The translations under genes and the position numbers were made by a program. From the NCBI GenBank assembly GCA_003161255.1, contig PMOQ01000072.1:1-41590 (forward strand): 41,590 nt of DNA, in the 5' to 3' direction. Origin of the DNA: Acidimicrobiaceae bacterium (lineage in GTDB: Bacteria > Actinomycetota > Acidimicrobiia > Acidimicrobiales > RAAP-2). Each line of letters begins with the position of its first letter. The stretch's first letter is position 1. Shown piece after piece: positions 16,330 through 24,821 of the stretch. The notes beneath the pieces were generated by a model. That model worked only from the letters and a program-made list of their open reading frames with translations, was not told the DNA's origin and did not search any database.

Positions 16330-17952
16330 TCAGATCTCGTAGGTGCGCCCGCGGACACGATGCATGGTGACGACCGCCACCACCGCGCCGGCGAACATCA
16401 GCGCTCCGGAGATCTCGAGCGAGGCGTGCAGACCGGACCCGAACGCGTTATAGGCGGCCTGAACCACCTTGTTGGCGATCCTCGCCACGGCAGCATTCTT
16501 CGACTGCTCCGCCTTGGTGGCCGCGTTGTTGCTCAGCCCGCCGCCCGTGACCGCGTGCAGCACGAGGCTCTGGAAGCTCGGCGGGATACCGATCGCCTTC
16601 AGGCGCGCCGCCAGGCCACCGGTCAGCTTGCCGTTCACGATCGAGCCGAGGATGGCCACGCCGAAGACGGCGCCGAGCTCGCGGCTGGTGTTGGTGGCCG
16701 ACGCCGCCATCCCGGAGCGCTCGGGGGGCACCACGGTGAGAGGCGTCGACGTGATCGGCACGAGCGCGATCCCGAACCCGACGCCGGCGATCGGCAGGGC
16801 CCAGCAGAGGGTGCCGAACCCGGTGTGCGGATTGAGCACGGCGCCGGTCGCGAGCACCCCGGCACCGGCGAGGACGCACCCGACCGTCATCGGGATCCGG
16901 GGGCCGACTCGTGCGACCCACCGACCCGAGAGCAGCGACGAGATGATCAAGCCGCCCGCCATCGGGAGGAAGTCGAGGGCGGTCTGGTACGCGGACGCGT
17001 TCGCCACCACCTGCAGGTACAGGGCGGTGAAGAAGAAGATTGAGAAGATCCCGAAGTACGCCGCGAACGCGACGAAGTTCGCTCCCGCCATGGGCGGGCG
17101 CGCGAACATCGACAGCTGGAGCATCGGGCTCTTGGCCCTGCGCTCGTACGCCAGAAACACGAGCCCCGTGACCGCTGCCACGGCGAACAGCAGGATGATC
17201 CACCAGGTGCCGTAACCAGACTGCTCGCCCTGGATGACGGCGAACGCGGCGGCGGCCAGCGCCAGCGCTCCGAGCACGATCCCGGGAAAATCGACGCGGC
17301 GGCCCTGCGGGTCGGCGGTCTCGGGGACGAAGACCAGCGCCATCCCGAAGGCGATCGCCCCGAAGAACAGGTTGAACCAGAAGATCTCGCGCCAACTCGC
17401 CACCCCGACCAGCACGCCACCGATGACCGGGCCGAGTGCGAGCGCGAGGCCCGAGACGGCCGCCCACACCCCAAGCGCGTCGGCCCTGGTCTTGCGGTCG
17501 GGATAGACGTGCCGGATGATCGAGAGCGTCCCGGGCTCGGACGCCGCGGCGCCGAGGCCCATCACGACCCGACCGGCGATGAGCCAGTCGACATTCGGGC
17601 TGAGGGCGGCGACCACCGACCCCGCGCAGAACACGCCGACCCCGACCAGCATGATCTTCTTCCGGCCGAGGAGGTCCCCGAGACTGCCCGCGGCGAGCAT
17701 GAATGCCGCGAAGGTCAGCGCGTAGCCGTTGACGACCCACTGGAGAGAGCTGACCCCGGCGTTCAGGTCGCTCTGCACATTGGCGAGCCCGACGCTGACG
17801 ATCGTGTTGTCGAGGAAGGTGAGGAACAGGACGACGCACAGGGTCGCGAGGGCCACCGCCTGGGCGGGAGACCCAAGGCCCTCTCTGCGCATCTCGAGCC
17901 CGGGAACCGCGCCGGCCATCTCGCCGCCTGCGCCGCCCGACTCGTTCACCAT
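16330..17952 (-). CDS. MFS multidrug exporter, DHA2 (EmrB/QacA) type
   Basis: About 540 residues with roughly 14 hydrophobic helices, the DHA2 arrangement. Motif A is L-G-D-L-L-G-R-K-K in the loop after helix 2. D-N-T-I-V in helix 1 and the motif C region A-L-G-P-V-I-G-G in helix 5 are typical of drug-proton antiporters. The start is the ATG at 17952, which has only a weak Shine-Dalgarno. Internal starts such as the Met in E-M-R-R-E-G are possible. It likely exports hydrophobic toxicants; the substrate is unknown. Confidence 0.88.
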   Translation of the reverse strand: MVNESGGAGGEMAGAVPGLEMRREGLGSPAQAVALATLCVVLFLTFLDNTIVSVGLANVQSDLNAGVSSLQWVVNGYALTFAAFMLAAGSLGDLLGRKKIMLVGVGVFCAGSVVAALSPNVDWLIAGRVVMGLGAAASEPGTLSIIRHVYPDRKTRADALGVWAAVSGLALALGPVIGGVLVGVASWREIFWFNLFFGAIAFGMALVFVPETADPQGRRVDFPGIVLGALALAAAAFAVIQGEQSGYGTWWIILLFAVAAVTGLVFLAYERRAKSPMLQLSMFARPPMAGANFVAFAAYFGIFSIFFFTALYLQVVANASAYQTALDFLPMAGGLIISSLLSGRWVARVGPRIPMTVGCVLAGAGVLATGAVLNPHTGFGTLCWALPIAGVGFGIALVPITSTPLTVVPPERSGMAASATNTSRELGAVFGVAILGSIVNGKLTGGLAARLKAIGIPPSFQSLVLHAVTGGGLSNNAATKAEQSKNAAVARIANKVVQAAYNAFGSGLHASLEISGALMFAGAVVAVVTMHRVRGRTYEI

Positions 17953-18317
17953 TCTCGACCGGCCGACCGGCCAGCCGTGGAGGCGTCCGAAGTCCTGGTC
18001 ACGCCGACGGTTATACCCGGGTCGAGAGGTGAACACCGCCTTCGACGGCGATCATCGGTACAACTCGCCCGGCTCCACAGACGCGCCCGGGCCCCTGGTG
18101 CCCAGGGGGGTTGGTGTGCCAGGGGCCCGATTGCGCTTCTGACTGACGGGGATGAACCCAACGTCGAGATACCCCGACCGGTGCCGGCGTAAACGGAGTG
18201 CCGGTCGACCACGGCACGCAACCGTTTCCATGCCCGCGACCAGGGCATCCGTTCCAAGTGTGGTCGGACCCTTCGGCGATGTAACTTCGGGGGTACCGGC
18301 CGCGATAAGGGGGGCAC
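17953..18317. other. Intergenic region between divergent MFS and acyl-CoA dehydrogenase genes
   Basis: This 365-bp gap holds no convincing gene. It contains a strong stem-loop set (annotated separately at 18088-18129). AAGGGGGG directly before the acyl-CoA dehydrogenase ATG is its Shine-Dalgarno. No clear -35/-10 pair was identified. Confidence 0.6.
18088..18129. repeat. Competing hairpins (three matching segments)
   Basis: CGGGCCCCTGG (18088-18098) pairs perfectly with CCAGGGGCCCG (18119-18129), an 11-bp stem. The same left arm, CCCCTGG (18092-18098), can instead pair with CCAGGGG at 18102-18108 across a 3-base loop. The two structures are mutually exclusive. They lie about 190 bp upstream of the acyl-CoA dehydrogenase and about 135 bp upstream of the MFS gene on the other strand. 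Function is unknown. Confidence 0.5.
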
Positions 18318-19544
18318 ATGGAACTCGACCTGGGCGACGAGCTTCGCTCGTTCCGCGATGAGATCAGGACCTTCCTCGCCGAGAACCGGGTCGAGCAGCT
18401 GGCCGGGGTCGACCCGCAGCCCGGCTTCACCGGGCAGACCGAAGACGACGGAGCGAGCCGCGCCGAGGCGTGGCGGCAGTGGGAAGCGGCGCTGGCCGAA
18501 CAGCGGCTGATCTGCCCGCAGTGGCCCGAAGAGGTCGGTGGGCGTGGGCTCGGCGGCCTCGAGATGGCCGTCCTCAACGAGGAGTTCGACCGGGAAGGCA
18601 TGCCGAGAGTGATCCGGGGCATGGGCGAGTCCCTGGTCGGGCCGTCGATCATCGTCCACGGGTCCGACGAGCAGCGGGCGCACTTCTTGCCCCGCATCAT
18701 CGACGGGACCGACCGCTACTGCCAGGGTTTCTCGGAACCCGACCACGGTTCGGACCTGGCCGGCGTCGAGACCCGCGCCGTCGTCGACGGTGACGAGGTC
18801 GTTGTCACCGGCCAGAAGGTGTGGACCTCGGGAGCGCACCTGGCCAACACCATGTTCACCCTGTGCCGGACCGACCCCGATGCGCCGAAGCACCGCGGCC
18901 TCTCCTATGTGCTCGTTCCGATGAAGCGCGAGGACGGGTCGAGCAACGGGATCGACCTCCAACCGCTGCGCCAGATGTCGGGGGCGAGCGGGTTCTGCCA
19001 GGAGTTCATAGAAGGGGCCCGGGCACCCCTCTTCAACGTCATCGGCGGCCTGAACAACGGCTGGCGGGTGGCCATGACCACACTCGGCAACGAGCGGGGC
19101 GGGCGGGCGACCACCATGCACCTCCGCTACGAGCGGGAGTTCTGGGAGCTGGTCGAGACGGCGCGCAAGCAGTCGGCCGCCGACGACCGGTTGGTCCGCC
19201 AGGACCTCGCCTGGGCCTACTCGCAGGTCGAGCTCATGCGGTACTCGGGCCTGCGCCTGCTGTCGGCGCTGGCCGCGAAGCGCGAACCGGGTCCGGAGGC
19301 GAGCGTCAACAAGCTGTTCTGGTCCGAGTACCACAAGCGCTTCGGCAACGTCGCCATCAACCTGGTGGGTGCGCAGGGCATGATCCGGCCCGCGGGCGAC
19401 GGCTACCGCACCGATCGCTGGCAGCAGGTCTTCCTCGGGAGCCGGGCCGGGACGATCTTCTCGGGCACGAGCGAGATCCAGCGCAACATCATCGCCGAGC
19501 GTTCGCTCGGGCTCCCGAAGGAGCCGCTCGCGGCCGGTCAGTAG
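18318..19544 (+). CDS. Acyl-CoA dehydrogenase (FadE-like)
   Basis: 408 residues. Seen: C-P-Q-W-P-E-E-V-G-G-R-G near residue 72, F-S-E-P-D-H-G-S-D-L-A-G near 138, G-Q-K-V-W-T-S-G near 162, and F-S-G-T-S-E-I-Q-R-N-I-I-A-E-R-S-L-G-L-P at the C-terminus. The position of the usual catalytic Glu in the F-E-G-T-S element reads F-S-G-T-S here, as in FadE-type enzymes that place the base elsewhere or work as heteromers. It heads a run with thiolase, enoyl-CoA hydratase and alpha/beta hydrolase genes on the same strand. AAGGGGGG precedes the ATG. Confidence 0.92.
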   Translation: MELDLGDELRSFRDEIRTFLAENRVEQLAGVDPQPGFTGQTEDDGASRAEAWRQWEAALAEQRLICPQWPEEVGGRGLGGLEMAVLNEEFDREGMPRVIRGMGESLVGPSIIVHGSDEQRAHFLPRIIDGTDRYCQGFSEPDHGSDLAGVETRAVVDGDEVVVTGQKVWTSGAHLANTMFTLCRTDPDAPKHRGLSYVLVPMKREDGSSNGIDLQPLRQMSGASGFCQEFIEGARAPLFNVIGGLNNGWRVAMTTLGNERGGRATTMHLRYEREFWELVETARKQSAADDRLVRQDLAWAYSQVELMRYSGLRLLSALAAKREPGPEASVNKLFWSEYHKRFGNVAINLVGAQGMIRPAGDGYRTDRWQQVFLGSRAGTIFSGTSEIQRNIIAERSLGLPKEPLAAGQ

Positions 19545-19611
19545 TCTCGCCGCCGTTGGCGGCCAGGGAACGACGCAAAACAAGCAACGACGAGAGACGA
19601 GGAGCACCCCG

Positions 19612-20817
19612 GTGCCGGATGAAGAAGCGGTAATTGTTGCGACGGCTCGCAGCGCCATCGGGCGGGCCAACAAGGGTTCGCTGGTCGACTACCGGGCCGA
19701 CGAGCTCATGGCCACGATCCTGAACGCGCTCATGGACAAGGTGCCCGAGGTGGACCGGGCGGACATCTTCGACATCATCTGCGGCAACGTTGCCCAGAGC
19801 GGGGAGACCGGGTTCAGCATCGCCCGCACCGCCGGCCTCCTGGCCGGCTTTCCCCAGAGCGTCCCGGGCCTGACCCTCAATCGCTTCTGCTCGTCGAGCC
19901 TGCAGTCGATCCGCTCGGCTGCCCATGCCATCAGGGCCGGCGAGGGCGACGTGTACATCGCCGCCGGCGTCGAGAAGAGTTCGCGTCCGCCGGTCCCCGA
20001 GGGTGAGGAGCCGCCGCCGGCGCCCCGGGGCCGGGGCATCGGCCCGGGCGGCCTCAACCCGAAGTTGCTCGGGCGCGACTCGGCGTTCCCGTTCGTCTAC
20101 ATCCCGATGGGCATGACCGCCGAGAACGTCGCCGAGAGGTTCAAGGTGAGCCGGGAGGACCAGGACGCGTTCGCGAAGCTGAGCCAGGACCGCGCCGTGG
20201 CGGCCCAGGCCGCCGGCTTCTTCGAGCGTGAGATCACACCGGTCACGAAGGAGGACGGGACGGTCGTCGACAAGGACGACTGCCCGCGGGCCGGCACCAC
20301 GCTCGAGCGGCTGGCCGAGCTCCCGACCGCGTTCAAGCCCGAGGGCGGGACGGTCACCGCCGGGAACTCGTGTCCCCTCAACGACGGCGCGGCGGCGGTC
20401 CTCGTGATGAGCCGGACCAGGGCCGATCAGCTGGGCCTGAAGCCCCTCGCCCGGATCGTGGCCTCGGCGCTCAGCGGGAACGACCCCGAGATCATGGGCG
20501 TCGCCCCGATCGACGCCGTTCCGAAGGCGCTGGCCGTCGCCAACATGAAGATCACCGACGTCGACGTGGTCGAGCTCAACGAGGCGTTCGCCGCCCAGGT
20601 CCTGCCTGTCTGCCGGGAGACCGGCATCGACATCGAGACCCAGTTGAATCCCCACGGCGGGGCGATCGCGCTCGGGCACCCGTTCGGCATGACCGGGGCG
20701 CGCATCATGACCACCCTCATCAACGACCTCCAGACGCTGGACAAGTCGATCGGCGTCGAGACCATGTGCGCCGCCGGGGGGATGGCTATGGCCATGGTGA
20801 TCGAGCGCCTGAACTGA
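19612..20817 (+). CDS. Acetyl-CoA C-acyltransferase (thiolase)
   Basis: 401 residues. Nucleophile Cys is at residue 93 in L-N-R-F-C-S-S-S-L-Q. The His motif is G-H-P-F-G-M-T-G, and the second Cys is in M-C-A-A-G-G-M-A. N-E-A-F-A-A-Q is present. The GTG start has GAGGAG upstream. A short Pro/Glu-rich insert (residues about 124-138) sits before the second half of the N-terminal domain. It follows the acyl-CoA dehydrogenase by 67 bp and precedes the enoyl-CoA hydratase by 19 bp, so it probably catalyses the last step of the same beta-oxidation route. Confidence 0.93.
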   Translation: MPDEEAVIVATARSAIGRANKGSLVDYRADELMATILNALMDKVPEVDRADIFDIICGNVAQSGETGFSIARTAGLLAGFPQSVPGLTLNRFCSSSLQSIRSAAHAIRAGEGDVYIAAGVEKSSRPPVPEGEEPPPAPRGRGIGPGGLNPKLLGRDSAFPFVYIPMGMTAENVAERFKVSREDQDAFAKLSQDRAVAAQAAGFFEREITPVTKEDGTVVDKDDCPRAGTTLERLAELPTAFKPEGGTVTAGNSCPLNDGAAAVLVMSRTRADQLGLKPLARIVASALSGNDPEIMGVAPIDAVPKALAVANMKITDVDVVELNEAFAAQVLPVCRETGIDIETQLNPHGGAIALGHPFGMTGARIMTTLINDLQTLDKSIGVETMCAAGGMAMAMVIERLN

Positions 20818-20836
20818 ACCGGCGGGGGGAGCGATC

Positions 20837-21634
20837 GTGACCGAGTCGAACCTCCGCCTCGAGCGCGACGGCCACGTGGCCGTCGCGACACTCGACCGAC
20901 CGGACAAGCTCAACGCGCTCAGCATGGAACTGTCCAAGGAGCTGCTCGCCCTGTGCGAGCAGGTCAACGAGGACGACGACATCTGGGTGCTGGTGATCAC
21001 GGGGGCCGGGCGGGGCTTCTGCTCGGGCGCCGACCTGACCGGCCAGCGGCCGGCCGAGCGGGCCGAGGCCGGTCACTCCGTCCGGGTCGACGAGCTCGGC
21101 TGGGTCGGGCGCCAGGCGATGGGCGTCTCGGGCATCGCCAAGCCGACCATCGCCGCCGTGAACGGCGTCGCCGCGGGTGCCGGAATGAGCCTCGCCCTCG
21201 CGTGCGACATGCGCACCGGGGACTCGCGCACCAGGTTCCGCACCGTCTTCGCCGAGCGCTCGCTCAGCCCGGACTCGGGGATGAGCTACTTCCTCCCGAG
21301 GATCGTCGGGTACTCCCGGGCCGCCGATCTCATCTTCACCAGCCGCGACGTCGGGGCCGACGAGGCGTACCGGCTCGGGCTGCTCGACCGCCTCGCCGAG
21401 GGCGAGCAGGCGCTCGACGAGGCGATGCGGCTGGCCGCGACGGTCGCCGGGCTCCCGCCGGTCGCGATCCGTTCGGGGAAGCGGGTGCTCCAGCACAATA
21501 TGAACGCCGGCCTCGAAGAAGCGCTCCGATACGAGACGGCCGGGCTCGGCTACGCCCGGAGGGCCCCCAACGACGTGGCGGAGGCGGGGCTCAGCTTCCG
21601 GGAGCGGCGGCCACCCACCTTCACCGGCACATGA
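20837..21634 (+). CDS. Enoyl-CoA hydratase/isomerase (crotonase family)
   Basis: 265 residues. The oxyanion-hole segments are G-R-G-F-C-S-G-A-D-L near residue 57 and G-V-A-A-G-A-G-M-S-L near 115. A PaaG-like L-S-P-D-S-G-M-S-Y-F-L-P-R follows, with Asp at the usual acid/base site. It hydrates or isomerises enoyl-CoA thioesters. The GTG start follows GGGGGAG. The stop overlaps the start of the alpha/beta hydrolase gene by ATGA, so the two are co-translated. Confidence 0.92.
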   Translation: MTESNLRLERDGHVAVATLDRPDKLNALSMELSKELLALCEQVNEDDDIWVLVITGAGRGFCSGADLTGQRPAERAEAGHSVRVDELGWVGRQAMGVSGIAKPTIAAVNGVAAGAGMSLALACDMRTGDSRTRFRTVFAERSLSPDSGMSYFLPRIVGYSRAADLIFTSRDVGADEAYRLGLLDRLAEGEQALDEAMRLAATVAGLPPVAIRSGKRVLQHNMNAGLEEALRYETAGLGYARRAPNDVAEAGLSFRERRPPTFTGT

Positions 21635-22998
21635 GCGCCGCGGAAAAGGCGGTGGCTCCGACGGTGATCGGGCCGGTCACCGGTGGCCGGCGCGGCTGGC
21701 CGTTCGCGTGCTCCATCGACGACCTCTCCGAGCTCGGCTACGTCGAGGAGGAGTACTTCCTCGAGGGCGAGGCCAGCGCCTACCGACCAACCGCCGAATT
21801 CGGCCCCGACGGTCACTGGTCGGCCGAGCCGGCTGGGTCGGCGCCGTTCCGGACCCGGATGCTCGTCCAGCGCCCGGCCGATCCGGCCCGGTTCAACGGC
21901 ACCGTCATCGTCGGGTGGAACAACGTCACGGCCGGCTACGAGCTCCTGGCCGAGCTGCCGGTCATCTTCGAAGAGGGCTTCGCGTACGCGTGCGCGTCGG
22001 CACAAGAGGTCGGCGTCAACGGGATCGCCGCGCTGCCGCAGGGCCTCAAGACCTGGGACCCGGAGCGATACGGGAGCCTCGAGCACCCCGGCGACCGCTA
22101 CTCGTACGGCATCTTCACCCAGGCGGCCCTCGCGGTCGGGCCGGACCGGCCGACCGACCCGCTCGACCCGCTCGGTGGCTTGCGGGTCGAGCGGGTCGTG
22201 GCCCTCGGCGCGTCGCAGTCGGCGGCCCGGCTGGCCGCCTACATCAACGCGGTCCAGCCGATCGCGGGAGCGTTCGACGGGTTCTTGGTGCTGATCCACT
22301 TCGGGAGCGGAGCCGCCATCGATGACGACCTGGTCTTCGACGCCACCTCGGAACGACCCAACCCGATCTTCCGGACCCGCACCCGGCTCCGCGACGACCT
22401 CGATGCGCCGATCATGCTGGTCAACTCGGAGACCGAGGCCCCCGCCTACTACGCGGCGCGCCAAGAGGACAGCGATCGGTTCCGCTTCTGGGAGGTCGCG
22501 GGCGCGTCACACGTCTCGGCCCCCCAACTCGGACGCCGGACGGCCAAGGCCGAACGCGACGGCCTCGTCGGGCGGGCCAACCCGGACCCGCCGTCGAACA
22601 TCTCCTACGTGCCGGCGGCGAGCGCCGCTCTCGGCCATCTCCAGAGGTGGATGACCGGCGGCCCACCGCCGCCCGGCCAACCGCTGATCGACATGTCGGG
22701 CGACCCGGCCGACATCTCCCGGGACGAACATCACAACGCGCTGGGCGGCGTCCGGATGCCGGGCGTGGACGTGCCGATCGGGCACAACACGGGAGTCAGC
22801 CCCGTCCAGGGACTGGGCGGGCTCGGTGGCGGCTCCGAGCCGTTCGAGAAGGACAAGCTGGTGGACCTGTACGGCGACCACGACGGCTACGTGGCCAGGT
22901 TCTCCGACGCCGCAGCCGCAGCGGTCAACGCGGGCGTGCTGCGCGCGAGCGAGGCCGACCAGCTGGTCAGGGAGGCCCGGGACTCCGAGCCGTTCTGA
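21631..22998 (+). CDS. Large alpha/beta-hydrolase domain protein
   Basis: 455 residues resembling the alpha/beta hydrolase family often found in actinobacterial catabolic clusters (PF20091-like). G-A-S-Q-S-A-A-R-L near residue 194 is the nucleophile elbow G-x-S-x-S. H-V-S-A-P near 293 offers the likely catalytic His, and S-E-T-E-A-P a candidate acid. It lacks a signal peptide. A short glycine-rich segment (G-L-G-G-L-G-G-G) lies near residue 391. It is coupled to the enoyl-CoA hydratase and may hydrolyse an ester or thioester intermediate of that pathway. The exact substrate is unknown. Confidence 0.8.
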   Translation: MSAAEKAVAPTVIGPVTGGRRGWPFACSIDDLSELGYVEEEYFLEGEASAYRPTAEFGPDGHWSAEPAGSAPFRTRMLVQRPADPARFNGTVIVGWNNVTAGYELLAELPVIFEEGFAYACASAQEVGVNGIAALPQGLKTWDPERYGSLEHPGDRYSYGIFTQAALAVGPDRPTDPLDPLGGLRVERVVALGASQSAARLAAYINAVQPIAGAFDGFLVLIHFGSGAAIDDDLVFDATSERPNPIFRTRTRLRDDLDAPIMLVNSETEAPAYYAARQEDSDRFRFWEVAGASHVSAPQLGRRTAKAERDGLVGRANPDPPSNISYVPAASAALGHLQRWMTGGPPPPGQPLIDMSGDPADISRDEHHNALGGVRMPGVDVPIGHNTGVSPVQGLGGLGGGSEPFEKDKLVDLYGDHDGYVARFSDAAAAAVNAGVLRASEADQLVREARDSEPF

Positions 22999-23009
22999 GG
23001 CCGCCCGAT

Positions 23010-23023
23010 CCCGCCGCGGCGGG
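23010..23023. terminator. GC palindrome between convergent genes
   Basis: A perfect 14-bp palindrome (CCCGC-CGCG-GCGGG as stem-loop) sits in the 33-bp gap between the convergent alpha/beta hydrolase and SDR genes. It has no U-tract. A bidirectional terminator is the simplest reading. Confidence 0.4.
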
Positions 23024-23031
23024 TCGCGCCG

Positions 23032-23835
23032 TCAGGCCGAGTCGCCCGACTTGCCCACCTCGTCGAGGATCTGCTTCGCGTAGGTGACCTTGCCCGTCAG
23101 CGTGGCCGGATCCCCGGTCGCAAGCACGTAGGCCGCCTCCGCCATGACCTCGACGGGCTCGTGGCGCTCGGGCGGCGTGAACTGGTCGAGCCGGTGGTGA
23201 AGCACGCCCGGCGTCAGCACCAGGCCCGACGGCGACACCACGTTCACCGCGATGCCGTCCGCGTAGACCTCCGAGGCCAGCCCGGTGGTGAAACGCTCGA
23301 GCGCCGCCTTGCACATGCCGTAGACGGTGCCGCCACCACGACCACGACCCGGATACGGCGGGCCCTGGGGGTGGCGGCCGGCGCCCGAGGAGATGTTGAT
23401 GATCCAGCCGCTCTTGCGCTCCCGCATGCCCTCGAGCACCAGCTGGGCCAGCTCGAACGGCGCCCGAACCTGGACCTCGAACATGAGGCGGAAGTGCTTC
23501 TCGTCGAAATCGACCACCGGTTCGAAGTAGGTGATGGCGGCGTTGTTGACCAGGATGTCGACCGGGCCGAGCTCCTTCGTGGCCGTCTCGATGATCCGCT
23601 TCCGGTCGGCCTGAACGGCCAGGTCGGCGACGATCGGAATGGCCCTTCCGCCGTTCTCGGTGATGCCGGTGACCACCGTCGCCAGGCTGCCCGCGAACGG
23701 GTGATCACCCTCCTGGGCGGTGCGCGCGGTCACCGCGACGGCGGCCCCGGCCCCTGCGAACCGCTCGGCGATGGCCGCCCCGATCCCCCGGCTGGCCCCA
23801 GTGACAACGGCGACTTTCCCCGACAGCTCCCCCAC
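23032..23835 (-). CDS. Short-chain dehydrogenase/reductase
   Basis: 267 residues. T-G-A-S-R-G-I-G near residue 14 binds NAD(P), N-N-A-A replaces N-N-A-G, catalytic Ser is in N-I-S-S-G-A-G, and Y-G-M-C-K gives Y-x-x-x-K. Between Ser and Tyr is an insert of about 15 residues rich in Gly, Pro and Arg. The start is a GTG with GGGAGG 5 bases upstream; an ATG at 23859 lacks a ribosome site. Arg in V-T-A-R-T suggests NADPH. The substrate is unknown, probably a lipid or steroid-like hydroxyl or ketone given its neighbours. Confidence 0.87.
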   Translation of the reverse strand: MGELSGKVAVVTGASRGIGAAIAERFAGAGAAVAVTARTAQEGDHPFAGSLATVVTGITENGGRAIPIVADLAVQADRKRIIETATKELGPVDILVNNAAITYFEPVVDFDEKHFRLMFEVQVRAPFELAQLVLEGMRERKSGWIINISSGAGRHPQGPPYPGRGRGGGTVYGMCKAALERFTTGLASEVYADGIAVNVVSPSGLVLTPGVLHHRLDQFTPPERHEPVEVMAEAAYVLATGDPATLTGKVTYAKQILDEVGKSGDSA

Positions 23836-23922
23836 GGTGGCCTCCCTGCTCGATCCCATGGTGCGGGCCCGACGGCCCGGACACACCATTGTTCCTCACC
23901 CCGTCGGGATCCGCACCTGGTG

Positions 23923-23951
23923 GTGGGATTCACAGTCAGTTTGAATTCCAC
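23923..23951 (+). repeat. Candidate left-end hairpin of the TnpB element
   Basis: GTGGGATTCA (23923-23932) and TGAATTCCAC (23942-23951) form an imperfect 10-bp inverted repeat (one mismatch) with a 9-base loop. It lies 32 bp before the tnpB remnant. IS200/IS605 elements carry subterminal hairpins recognised by their transposase at this location. No matching right end was found, so the assignment is tentative. Confidence 0.35.
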
Positions 23952-23983
23952 TCGGCGTTACACCCTGCCCTGACGTTCTGCCT

Positions 23984-24800
23984 GTGTCCCGGTCCCGGAC
24001 CTATAGGTTCCTGCTTAAGCCGACGAGCCGGCAACTGGCCGCGTTTGAGTGCCTACGCGAACTCCAGCGAGAGCTCTACAACGCCGCTCTCGAAGAGCGC
24101 CGGGGGGCCTGGGAGTGGAACCAGCGTTCGGTCTCCTACTTCGATCAGACCAAGGAGCTCACCCAACTTCGCTCGGTCCGCCCCGACATCTTGAGCTTTG
24201 GGGTGACAGTCTGTCGGGGCACGCTCACGCGACTGGACCAGGCCTTCGACGGTTTCTTCCGCCGGTGCAAGGCCGGCGAGAAGCCCGGGTTCCCACGATT
24301 CAAGGGCCGGGGGCAGTTCGACTCCGTGCAATGGGGCGACGGCGCGTAGCCACCCACCATCGCAAGATGGCCAACCAACGCCGGGACTTCGCCCACCAGG
24401 TATCGCGGCGGGTGGTGAACGACCACGACCTCATTGTCTACGAGAACCTCAAGATCAAGAACATGACGAGGCGACCCAAGCCCCGTCCCGACCAACAAGG
24501 GGGCTATGAACCGAACGGGGCCCGGGCCAAGGCAGGGCTCAACCGATCCATCAACGACGCCGGGTGGGGAACTATCCGGGCCATGATCGACTACAAGGCT
24601 GAGAGCGCCGGTAGGGAGGTCATCGCCGTGGACCCCCGCAACACAGTCGGACCTGCTCAGGATATGGGCATGTCTCGGCCGGGAAACGGCACGGGGCCGT
24701 TTTCCGATGTCAGCGCTGTGGCCGTGAGGCCCACGCGGATGTCAATGCGGCCGAGAACATCCTTCGGGCCGGTAGTGCCCGGCTGCTCATCGCTGCGTAG
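23984..24800 (+). pseudogene. tnpB: Decayed TnpB (IS200/IS605-type OrfB) remnant
   Basis: Three frames together give a shrunken TnpB. The N-terminal part (23984-24349, GTG start, S-R-T-Y-R-F-L-L-K-P-T then F-P-R-F-K-G-R-G) stops early. A second frame from about 24346 has R-R-D-F-A-H-Q and V-Y-E-N-L-K-I-K-N-M. A third from 24645 has the zinc ribbon and H-A-D-V-N-A-A-E-N-I, ending at 24800. The middle third, including the first RuvC Asp, is missing. The RuvC Glu and last Asp remain. One zinc-ribbon Cys is Tyr (T-C-S-G-Y-G-H), while C-Q-R-C-G is intact. TnpB is the RNA-guided nuclease of such elements; this copy must be inactive. No tnpA is present. Confidence 0.88.
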
Positions 24801-24821
24801 AGTCAAGAGGACCCACTACCC

